Part shown: positions 41,401 to 46,114 of the stretch, one piece after another
Position numbering within the stretch: position 1 is the first letter of the stretch
Layout: each line of letters opens with the position of its first letter
Made by a program: the position numbers and the translations under genes
Origin: Nocardioidaceae bacterium UBA4001
GTDB taxonomy: Bacteria > Actinomycetota > Actinomycetes > Propionibacteriales > Nocardioidaceae
Direction: 5' to 3'
Length of the DNA stretch: 46,114 bases
Assembly (NCBI GenBank): GCA_002384855.1
Contig: DGBP01000079.1
Location: 1-46,114, forward strand
The notes under the pieces: model-generated
Seen by the model: only the letters and a program-made list of their open reading frames with translations
Told to the model about the DNA's origin: nothing
Database searches by the model: none

Positions 41401-42616
41401 GGAGCCCGCGCTCCACGAGCGGGACGAAGTCGCCGTGGGCGGCGAGGTCGCCGAGCCGGTCGGCGCGCAGGGCGATGACGAGCGGCGCGTGACGGGCGTG
41501 TGCGCTCAGGCCGGCGAAGAACCTCGCCTGCTCCTGGTGGTCGACGTCGGGAGCCAGCGCCTCCTCGCACTGGTCGACGACGAGAACCGGTCGCGGTCCG
41601 GCGGCCGGGACCGGGTCCAGGGCGGCCGCGGGCCGGGCGCCGGGGGTGATCACCACGACATGGCGGCCGCCCCTGCGCAGGGCCGCGGCCATCCCGGCAC
41701 GCACGAGTGAGGACTTGCCCGAGCCCGACGGTCCCACCACGGCGACGACACCGGTGCCGGCCAGCCGACGGAGACACTCGGTGACGTCGGTGTCGCGGCC
41801 GAAGTACCCCTCGGCGTCCGTGACGTCGTAGGGCACCAGGCCGAGGTAGGGGCAGCTCGCGCTGGTCGAGGGAAGTGCGCTCGGGACGAGGAGGGACGGG
41901 TCCTGGCGGAGGATCGCCTGCTCGAGCACCGCCAGATCGGGGCCGGGGTCGAGGCCGAGCTCCTCGGCGAGCACCCGTCTGACCTGCCGCAGCGTCCGCA
42001 GGGCCTCGACCTGCCGGCCACAGCGGTACTGCGCCAGCGCGAGCAGCTCCCACCTGCGTTCGCGCAGCGGCGCCTCCTCCACGTGGCGCTGTGCCTCCCC
42101 CAGGACGTCGCGGTGGTGACCCGCACCGAGCTCGGCCTCCAGCCTCAGCTCCTCGGCATCGCGACGCAGCTCCTCGAGCCGGGCGGCCTCGGCACGCCCG
42201 GGCTCCCAGGCCTCGAGCTCGGTGAGCGGCGGCCCCCGCCACAGGGCCAGCGCCTGGCCGAAGGTGTACGACGCGCGCTCCACCTCGCCGAGGAACAGCT
42301 GCTCCCTGCCCCGCGCCAGGAGCCTCTCGAACTCGTGCAGGTCGACGTCGTACCGCTGGAGCACGAGCCGGTAACCGTGCTCGACCGTCTCGATCGCCGA
42401 CGGTCCCAGCGTCTTGCGCAGCCGGACGACCGACCCCTGGACCACCTTGCTCCAGGTTGCGGGAGGGCTGTCCTGCCAGAGCGCGTCCGCGAGCCGGTCG
42501 GCGGTCACCGTGTCCCCCGGGCGGAGCGCCAAAGCCGCAAGGATCACCTTGTCGCGGGGAGCGAGGCCGTTGCTCCGGCCGTCGACGGTGAGTGGGCCGA
42601 GGAGCTCGATGCCCAT
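38408..42616 (-). CDS. BTAD winged-helix / nSTAND NTPase / WD40 transmembrane regulator
   Basis: The 1402-residue protein has a SARP-type winged helix at 1-90 (LRPGDTVTADRLADALW, GSVVRLRKTLG) and a bacterial activator domain at about 95-240 (ALALWRGPPL, ALRTLRQVRRVLAEELGLDPGPDL). An nSTAND1-type NTPase at about 255-580 follows, with Walker A GPSGSGKS (295-302), Walker B VLVVDQCEE and LAHESLARAWPRL. A single membrane helix at about 661-683 (VRLAGVALLLVVALVAGALAF) precedes a C-terminal beta-propeller of WD40-like repeats (DISPDGRQLAVMD, WSRDGRRVLAVAEDRTVSVWEV and others). This predicts DNA binding inside the cell, an NTP switch, and a sensor propeller across the membrane. It diverges from two small secreted/membrane genes that are likely targets. 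It is related in plan to AfsR but membrane-tethered. Confidence 0.92.
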   Translation of the reverse strand: MGIELLGPLTVDGRSNGLAPRDKVILAALALRPGDTVTADRLADALWQDSPPATWSKVVQGSVVRLRKTLGPSAIETVEHGYRLVLQRYDVDLHEFERLLARGREQLFLGEVERASYTFGQALALWRGPPLTELEAWEPGRAEAARLEELRRDAEELRLEAELGAGHHRDVLGEAQRHVEEAPLRERRWELLALAQYRCGRQVEALRTLRQVRRVLAEELGLDPGPDLAVLEQAILRQDPSLLVPSALPSTSASCPYLGLVPYDVTDAEGYFGRDTDVTECLRRLAGTGVVAVVGPSGSGKSSLVRAGMAAALRRGGRHVVVITPGARPAAALDPVPAAGPRPVLVVDQCEEALAPDVDHQEQARFFAGLSAHARHAPLVIALRADRLGDLAAHGDFVPLVERGLHLLRPMSVDNLRAVIEGPARQAGLRLEPGLVELLVAEVEGQSGALPYLSHVLRQTWERREGTVLTLDGYRATGGIRDAVALSAERVYDAMSADQRTMLRDLMLRLVTPGPEGDPVRSRVPRRLLSNDPEHEQLMERLVEARLVTTGAGVVELAHESLARAWPRLRGWIDEDAEGQRILRHLSGAADTWDSMGRPEAEVYRGTRLAQALDWRANGRPDLTPTEQAFLDAGQRLAEAEEQSAARRAQEQAAINRRLRVRLAGVALLLVVALVAGALAFAQADRAAQASGVADARRVAAQSQLTDRIDRSLQLAVAAHAEDPSGESRAGLLAALARSPQLVAFTPAVDKRFWHLDISPDGRQLAVMDAANHVWFYDTETLRLVGDHNPFPDDWDLSVGGSADPIAYSPTGNLLAMAVLNLRNESVRLVDPRTYGPLPDQVGGIPAHSYPNDVDVSPDGRFLAMTLFILPARRQAVLVRDLRRPQRPLRDITLDGDTQYVDFTADGSRLLVVPGWASDVPSVVRVLDVATGREVDDLGRLGQPLEVGPRGTTFAHASGTDVVIARTATGVPVRRLTGPQQAIRQIRWSRDGRRVLAVAEDRTVSVWEVSSGRLLERLRLGSGLWADARFSHDATKVFVATDIGLMVFDLDGGERYVRRVAGPDPQPVPAGWVSRYPAPDGSTVAVAVWDPVEQRTDLSFVHRGTGRTVRAAVPGWDGDNESLQDWTPQGDRLAFVDGQGNLRVVYASSGSVLATSRPRGLSSVEYDGQGDRILADVEGGVVVLDAWTLEPVTEPVSLDGRRNELVVLGPGDDTAVLVTTKELGGDYDFFGAARRWTLVDLVTGEGLRQGRLRYSAQSAAVSPDGRRLAVGSADGLELVDLRTGRSRRSADLGAAHETEGRHVTWSGDGALVTTSDGSGRVSLWDGRTSALLGTIRPGESGSSSVFLEDNRTMLIAAWDGAVYEWDTSVGHAVQTACRIVGSGLDEARWRAAFGSRPYQQVC

Positions 42617-42659
42617 CTGTCGACGGTCGCGCCCTCGCCGCAGGTGGTCAATAGCCCGT

Positions 42660-42698
42660 TTACCCCACCGTTACCACTCCTGCACCGCGCCTGCACCG
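42660..42698. promoter_or_regulatory. Two pairs of 11-bp-spaced direct repeats in a divergent promoter
   Basis: TTACC occurs at 42660 and 42671, and TGCACCG at 42681 and 42692; each pair is spaced exactly 11 bases. SARP/BTAD winged-helix regulators bind direct repeats at 11-bp spacing next to the -10 region. The repeats lie between the BTAD regulator gene and the small gene at 42756. Confidence 0.55.
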
Positions 42699-42755
42699 GT
42701 CGGTGCGACAACCGGTCGTACGGCGTCCACCTGAACTCCTGATGAAAGGAACGTC

Positions 42756-42983
42756 ATGACCACCCAGACCCTCCAGCCGGCCACCCACATCAGCACGCGC
42801 ACCCTCGCGATGGCGGGCGGCGGCGCTCTCCTGGCCGTGGCCGCCGGCTTCGGCGTCTACGCCCTCGTGGAGGAAGCGCCGCCGACGACCTCGGAGACAA
42901 CGACCAGCTTCATCCCCGGCACCTCGGGCGACCTCTACGACGGCACCAACCGCGAGGCCCGAGCACTCATGCACCGTCGATGA
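42756..42983 (+). CDS. Small single-pass membrane protein, unknown function
   Basis: ATG 42756 follows GAAAGGA; the product has 75 residues. It has a short polar N-terminus (TTQTLQPATHISTR) and one membrane segment (TLAMAGGGALLAVAAGFGVYALV). A 35-residue Thr/Ser-rich outer part follows (EEAPPTTSETTTSFIPG, then GDLYDGTNREARALMHRR). It is not similar to any family I know. It begins the two-gene unit divergent from the BTAD/STAND regulator and ends 20 bases before the next start. Confidence 0.75.
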   Translation: MTTQTLQPATHISTRTLAMAGGGALLAVAAGFGVYALVEEAPPTTSETTTSFIPGTSGDLYDGTNREARALMHRR

Positions 42984-43003
42984 CGAAAAAGAAGGGAACG
43001 ACC

Positions 43004-43504
43004 ATGTCACGCATCACCAAGCTCGCGGCCACGACCGCCGCTGCAGCACTGCTGTGCCTCTCCCCCGGCGCCGTGTCCGTGGCGGCGGAGGACGACGCGA
43101 AGCTCTACCACGACCCGATGTTCCGCCACTGGGGGCTGAACCCGGCCGAATTCCCGGTGGGGTCCTACAGCAGCGGCAAGGTCACGGTCACCGTCCCTGA
43201 GCCGGCTCCGCCTGCACCTGCCCCCGCGCCGGATCTGGGCGCGCTGCGCAACGACATCGGCCTCGGGAACATCAACCCTGCCCCGGCACCGGCTCCCATC
43301 GACATGGGCGCTTCACGCAACGACATCGGCGACTACGGGCTGACCCCCGACACCCCGGTCCTCCCGGTCGACACTGGCATGGAGCCCCGGGAGATCGTCG
43401 GCTGGGCAGCGCTCGGCGTGGCTGCCGCCAGCGCGACGATCGCCGGTCTGATCGTGATCCGCAGGCGTCACGACGAGTCCGGACACCTGCCGCACGCCGC
43501 GTGA
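43004..43504 (+). CDS. Secreted or cell-surface protein with Pro-Ala repeats and C-terminal membrane anchor
   Basis: The frame opens at ATG 42980, which overlaps the previous stop, but ATG 43004 (MSRITKLAATTAAAALLCLSPGAVSVAA) has GAAGGGA upstream and starts a signal peptide, giving 166 residues. The outer part has VPEPAPPAPAPAPDLGALRNDIG and a second APAPAPIDMGASRNDIG, an internal duplication of D(L/M)GAxRNDIG. Near the end, VGWAALGVAAASATIAGLIVI followed by RRRHDES is a membrane anchor with basic stop. LPVDTG precedes it, one residue longer than an LPxTG sorting motif, so sortase attachment is doubtful. It is probably co-transcribed with the 75-residue gene. Confidence 0.78.
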   Translation: MSRITKLAATTAAAALLCLSPGAVSVAAEDDAKLYHDPMFRHWGLNPAEFPVGSYSSGKVTVTVPEPAPPAPAPAPDLGALRNDIGLGNINPAPAPAPIDMGASRNDIGDYGLTPDTPVLPVDTGMEPREIVGWAALGVAAASATIAGLIVIRRRHDESGHLPHAA

Positions 43505-43532
43505 TCTGGCCCGGTGCCTCTGACCGAGACGT

Positions 43533-43565
43533 GAGGGGCGCTGCTTCGAGGGAGCAGCGCCCCTC
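43533..43565 (+). terminator. Terminator of the small secreted-protein unit
   Basis: GAGGGGCGCTGCT and AGCAGCGCCCCTC form a perfect 13-base stem with a 7-base loop, about 30 bases after the stop. Confidence 0.8.
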
Positions 43566-43595
43566 GTGGTGCGCGGCCCCAGCCGCCCCGGCTCC

Positions 43596-43673
43596 TGTGC
43601 AGACGCCATCCTGCCGACCCGACGCTTGTGCAGACGCCATCCTGCCGACCCTGTGAGCCGGTCGGCGGGATGG
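43596..43673. repeat. 25-bp direct repeat pair with an inverted third arm
   Basis: A 25-base sequence beginning TGTGCAGACGCCATCCTGCC occurs at 43596-43620 and 43627-43651 (period 31). It is followed by GGTCGGCGGGATGG, which is complementary to its CCATCCTGCCGACC part at 13 of 14 positions, so the second copy can fold with it. The repeats lie upstream of the lipoprotein gene. Confidence 0.75.
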
Positions 43674-43746
43674 TCGAGGGTTGTCCACAGCAAGAGCGCT
43701 GGGTCTAGCCGAAACGCGCCACGCCTGAGTAGGTTGCTGATCGCTG

Positions 43747-44388
43747 ATGCCGGAGATGTCCGGTTCAGCGCCTCGTGGCAGACGTTTTGGGGGTCGGATT
43801 CTCGTGTCTCGGGCCAGTGGCCGGCGAAGCTCTCGGTGGGCGGTCCCACTCATCGCCCTCGGGCTGACGGCAGCCAGTGCATGCCAGTCCAACCCCGAGC
43901 CGCCGCCTGTCGAGACGCCCTCCGCCTCTGCTAAGCCGTCCCCGTCGGCCACCGCGAGCACAGCCGCTGCACCGACGCTCCCACCCGCCGCGAACGGCAC
44001 CTCCCGGGCCGCTGCCAAGGCCTTCGTCCGCCACTGGATCGATGTCCTAAACTACGCCGGACCCAACGGCGACCCTGACTCTCTGAGATCAGTCAGTCAT
44101 CCCAACTGCACGGCCTGTACGGGAATCGCGGACTTCATCGAGAAGGTCCATGCCGACGGAGGCAGCATCACCGGAGCAGGATGGCGAGTCCTAGAGCTGA
44201 ATGTTGTCTCAATCGAGCCGCAGAAGTCGGCCGTCATCGACGTTGTCACGGATGTCCAGGCACAACAGGTACGCCCCTCAACGAACTCGGAGGTCGAGTC
44301 ATTTGCCGGAGGGCGGCGCCTCAAGACGTTCTGGCTCATGAAGCGAGGGCGGGGATGGGTGGTCGAAAGGCTGGACCAGCCACGATGA
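43747..44388 (+). CDS. DUF6318-type lipoprotein
   Basis: The product has 213 residues from ATG 43747; GTG 43804 is an alternative start that gives a more usual signal length. SRWAVPLIALGLTAASAC is a lipoprotein signal with a lipobox. A Pro/Ser/Ala linker follows (PPPVETPSASAKPSPSATAS). The globular part is KAFVRHWIDVLNYAGPNGD, HPNCTACTGIADFIEKVHADGG, WRVLELNVV and FWLMKRGRGWVVERLD, a SnoaL/NTF2-like pattern seen in DUF6318 proteins. The function is unknown; the location is the outer face of the membrane. TAGGTT lies 11 bases before the ATG as a possible -10. Its stop overlaps the next start. Confidence 0.75.
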   Translation: MPEMSGSAPRGRRFGGRILVSRASGRRSSRWAVPLIALGLTAASACQSNPEPPPVETPSASAKPSPSATASTAAAPTLPPAANGTSRAAAKAFVRHWIDVLNYAGPNGDPDSLRSVSHPNCTACTGIADFIEKVHADGGSITGAGWRVLELNVVSIEPQKSAVIDVVTDVQAQQVRPSTNSEVESFAGGRRLKTFWLMKRGRGWVVERLDQPR

Positions 44389-45269
44389 GATTCCTGAGTC
44401 GCTCCTTGCCACTGACCATCGCGGCGCTGCTCCCGGTCCTCACCTGGCCCGCCGCCGCGGATCCTCCTGATATCGCTGGACAGGCGGGTTCGGATGCCTA
44501 CGAAATCATTGGAGAACAGGCCAACGAGTCCGCCAGTGGTGGGACCGCTGGCACTGCGCCAGCGAGCGACGGCGGCAGTGCTGGTGCAAGTGGCGGCGAA
44601 CCGAAGTACAGCGAGTTCCAGTGGATCGTCGTCTGCACCACGCCCAGCTCGGCAAACGGTGGGGACGCCGTCGAATTGGATTGCATGGCCGCGCAGTCCT
44701 GCGCAGACGCGAGGGAGCGACGGTTCCGGCTTTGGGGACTGTCGATCGAGACCGGTGGCTGGGCACCACTGGAGAGCGGGTGCTTCGGCGCTGCCCCCGA
44801 CGCCCCGGAACCAGCACGTCCTCAGGTGACCGAGGCGATGGTGCTCAACGAGATCCGCCGCATCGGGCTGCCGGTCCTCGAGGCGCGTACGCAGCCGGAG
44901 GACAAGACGCTGGTCAACTTCGACACGATCTTCTACACCCAGGCGCAACCGTTCTCCACGACGGTCACCCTGCTGGGTCAACGCGTCGAGATCCTCGCCG
45001 ACCCGGCCGAGTTCACCTGGCACCACGGCGACGGGACCACCTCGACGACCGCGACCCCGGGTGCGCCGTACCCGTCCAAAGACATCACGTACCGCTACGG
45101 CGACGCCGACGTCACGGTCCTGGCACGCGTCGACGTCACGTACACCGCACGCTTCCGCGTCGGCAACGGCGGTTGGCAGAACATCTCCGAGACCGTGACC
45201 ATCACCGGTACCGAGACCCCGCTGCGGGTCGCGGAGGCAACCGGAACCCTGTCCGGGGACTACGGCTGA
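44385..45269 (+). CDS. Secreted protein of unknown function, possible PKD-like fold
   Basis: The frame opens at 44181, but ATG 44385 (MRFLSRSLPLTIAALLPVLTWPAAA) starts a signal peptide and overlaps the lipoprotein stop (ATGA), giving 294 residues. A Gly/Ser/Ala-rich stretch (about 45-78) precedes FQWIVVCTTPSS and CMAAQSCADARERRFRLWG. The C-terminal part, with PAEFTWHHGDGTTSTTATPGAPYPSKDITYRYGDADVTVLARVDVTYTARF, resembles a PKD-type beta-sandwich. Such proteins are common in actinobacteria after DUF6318 lipoproteins, but no role is established. Translational coupling suggests the two act together. Confidence 0.75.
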   Translation: MRFLSRSLPLTIAALLPVLTWPAAADPPDIAGQAGSDAYEIIGEQANESASGGTAGTAPASDGGSAGASGGEPKYSEFQWIVVCTTPSSANGGDAVELDCMAAQSCADARERRFRLWGLSIETGGWAPLESGCFGAAPDAPEPARPQVTEAMVLNEIRRIGLPVLEARTQPEDKTLVNFDTIFYTQAQPFSTTVTLLGQRVEILADPAEFTWHHGDGTTSTTATPGAPYPSKDITYRYGDADVTVLARVDVTYTARFRVGNGGWQNISETVTITGTETPLRVAEATGTLSGDYG

Positions 45270-45305
45270 TGGTCGTGACACATCCGGGTGCGTCACGATG
45301 ACCCC

Positions 45306-46028
45306 ATGCGCCTGACCCGCCCCGTCCTCGCCTCTGCGACCTATGCGACCCTCGCGGCGGTCGACACCTACCTCGCCGGCCGCCCGGAACCCGCCGCCCG
45401 AAGAGCGCGGTACGTGACGAAGCCGCTGCTGATGCCGACACTTCTGGCACGGACCCGGCTGGCCGGCAAGGACGAACCCGACAGCCTCGGGGCGAGCGCC
45501 CACACGAGGTCCCTCATGCGTGGCGTCGAGACCGCCCAGGTCTTCTCCTGGGGCGGCGACGTCGCTCTGCTGGGCAGGGGGCAACCGAGCTTCCTCGCCG
45601 GCGTGGGTTCCTTCCTCACCGCCCACCTCGGCTACATCGCCGGCTTCCTCTCGGCCCGTGGCCCCGAGTCCACTCTGAGTGACCCAGGACCGAAGGCCGG
45701 CATCGCGACGTGGGTGATCACCGCACCCGTGATGGCCGTGGCCGCAGGAAGGCAGGACCCGACATTGAGGACACCCATCGCCGTGTACGCCGGCGTCCTC
45801 TCGACGATGTTCGCCTCATCCACCCTTCTCGACAGGTCGCTGCCCGAGCCGGCACGACGCAAGATCCTCGCGGGGACCTCGCTCTTCCTGCTTTCCGACA
45901 GCCTGCTCGGCGTCCAGAAGTTCCTTCGCCGCAAGCCGTCGCCGTTGCTGGAGTCGGCCGTGATGGCGACCTACACGACCGGTCAGTGGCTCATCGCCGA
46001 CGGCGTCATCGCTGCAGCCCGGGACTGA
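45306..46028 (+). CDS. YhhN family membrane protein
   Basis: ATG 45306 (MRLTRPVLASATYATLAAVDTYLAG) gives 240 residues. It is polytopic, with about seven to eight hydrophobic segments: YVTKPLLMPTLLAR, VFSWGGDVALLG, FLTAHLGYIAGFL, ATWVITAPVMAVAAG, VYAGVLSTMFASS, TSLFLLSDSLLGV and YTTGQWLIADGV. KPLLMP, WGGDVALL and LSDSLLG match the conserved spots of YhhN/TMEM86 proteins, whose mammalian member hydrolyses lysoplasmalogens. The bacterial substrate is not known. It has no obvious ribosome binding site, and a short gap separates it from the preceding gene. Confidence 0.85.
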   Translation: MRLTRPVLASATYATLAAVDTYLAGRPEPAARRARYVTKPLLMPTLLARTRLAGKDEPDSLGASAHTRSLMRGVETAQVFSWGGDVALLGRGQPSFLAGVGSFLTAHLGYIAGFLSARGPESTLSDPGPKAGIATWVITAPVMAVAAGRQDPTLRTPIAVYAGVLSTMFASSTLLDRSLPEPARRKILAGTSLFLLSDSLLGVQKFLRRKPSPLLESAVMATYTTGQWLIADGVIAAARD

Positions 46029-46114
46029 TCCGCGCCGCCACCCAACAGTGCGGCACACGCGCCGGGTCAGCAGGATGTGGGCCTGCACACACTGAATCGC
46101 CCCGGGTCTGATGG
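46029..46114. other. End of window
   Basis: The last 86 bases follow the YhhN stop. I see no feature in them. Confidence 0.5.

Noticed and set aside
43004..43504. Sortase LPxTG anchor in the small secreted protein
   Set aside because: The motif is LPVDTG, one residue too long, and no sortase gene is nearby; a plain membrane anchor explains it.
44181..44384. Upstream extension of the secreted protein frame
   Set aside because: It lies within the lipoprotein gene in another frame; the ATGA overlap and signal peptide support ATG 44385.

Overview
The window is high-GC DNA with actinobacterial gene content: class II ribonucleotide reductase with NrdR, a DUF6318 lipoprotein, a BTAD/nSTAND/WD40 regulator, and several apparently leaderless genes. 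The family mix and the short interspersed repeat GGTCTCGACA(A/G)GCTCGACC suggest a Nocardioidaceae-like chromosome. That placement is inference, because no rRNA or marker gene is present. I found 36 protein genes, one cut by the left edge, and no tRNA, rRNA, transposase, phage gene or CRISPR array.

Layout. Positions 1-1148 hold an edge-truncated uracil-DNA-glycosylase-like gene diverging from a small gene of unknown function. Positions 1299-5288 hold nrdR and nrdJ on the minus strand, with a tandem NrdR operator pair upstream and interspersed repeats in the leader and inside nrdJ. Positions 5623-10077 hold a secreted endonuclease/exonuclease/phosphatase-fold protein, a 51-bp hairpin repeat array, an AIM24 protein, a proline-rich protein, and a persulfide dioxygenase-rhodanese fusion behind a CsoR/CstR-type palindrome.

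Positions 10121-21765 are the most coherent system. They hold a TAXI-type solute-binding lipoprotein, a two-component system (minus strand), a fused TRAP permease, a second TAXI binding protein, glutaryl-CoA dehydrogenase, a family III CoA-transferase, an L-2-hydroxyglutarate oxidase, a DapA-like aldolase/lyase and an atypical SDR. The last five genes touch or overlap. I read this as regulated uptake and breakdown of a C5 dicarboxylate (glutarate or 2-hydroxyglutarate class). The enzyme families are clear, but the substrate is inferred.

Positions 21929-29291 hold an exported M28 aminopeptidase, a divergent GlgC-like nucleotidyltransferase, and a divergent pair of an exported 5'-nucleotidase and an exported multidomain nuclease, probably for scavenging extracellular nucleic acid. 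Positions 29398-31344 hold a zinc alcohol dehydrogenase diverging from a YceI protein over MarR-like palindromes. Positions 31483-35532 hold a MacB-type ABC exporter and two small membrane proteins. Positions 35636-38326 hold an exported M14 carboxypeptidase and a DUF2254 membrane protein.

Positions 38408-43504 hold a 1402-residue BTAD-nSTAND-transmembrane-WD40 regulator diverging from two small membrane/secreted proteins across 11-bp direct repeats. Positions 43747-46028 hold a lipoprotein/secreted-protein pair and a YhhN family membrane protein. Convergent genes are separated by strong hairpins in most places. The exception is 11016-11077, where two convergent genes overlap.
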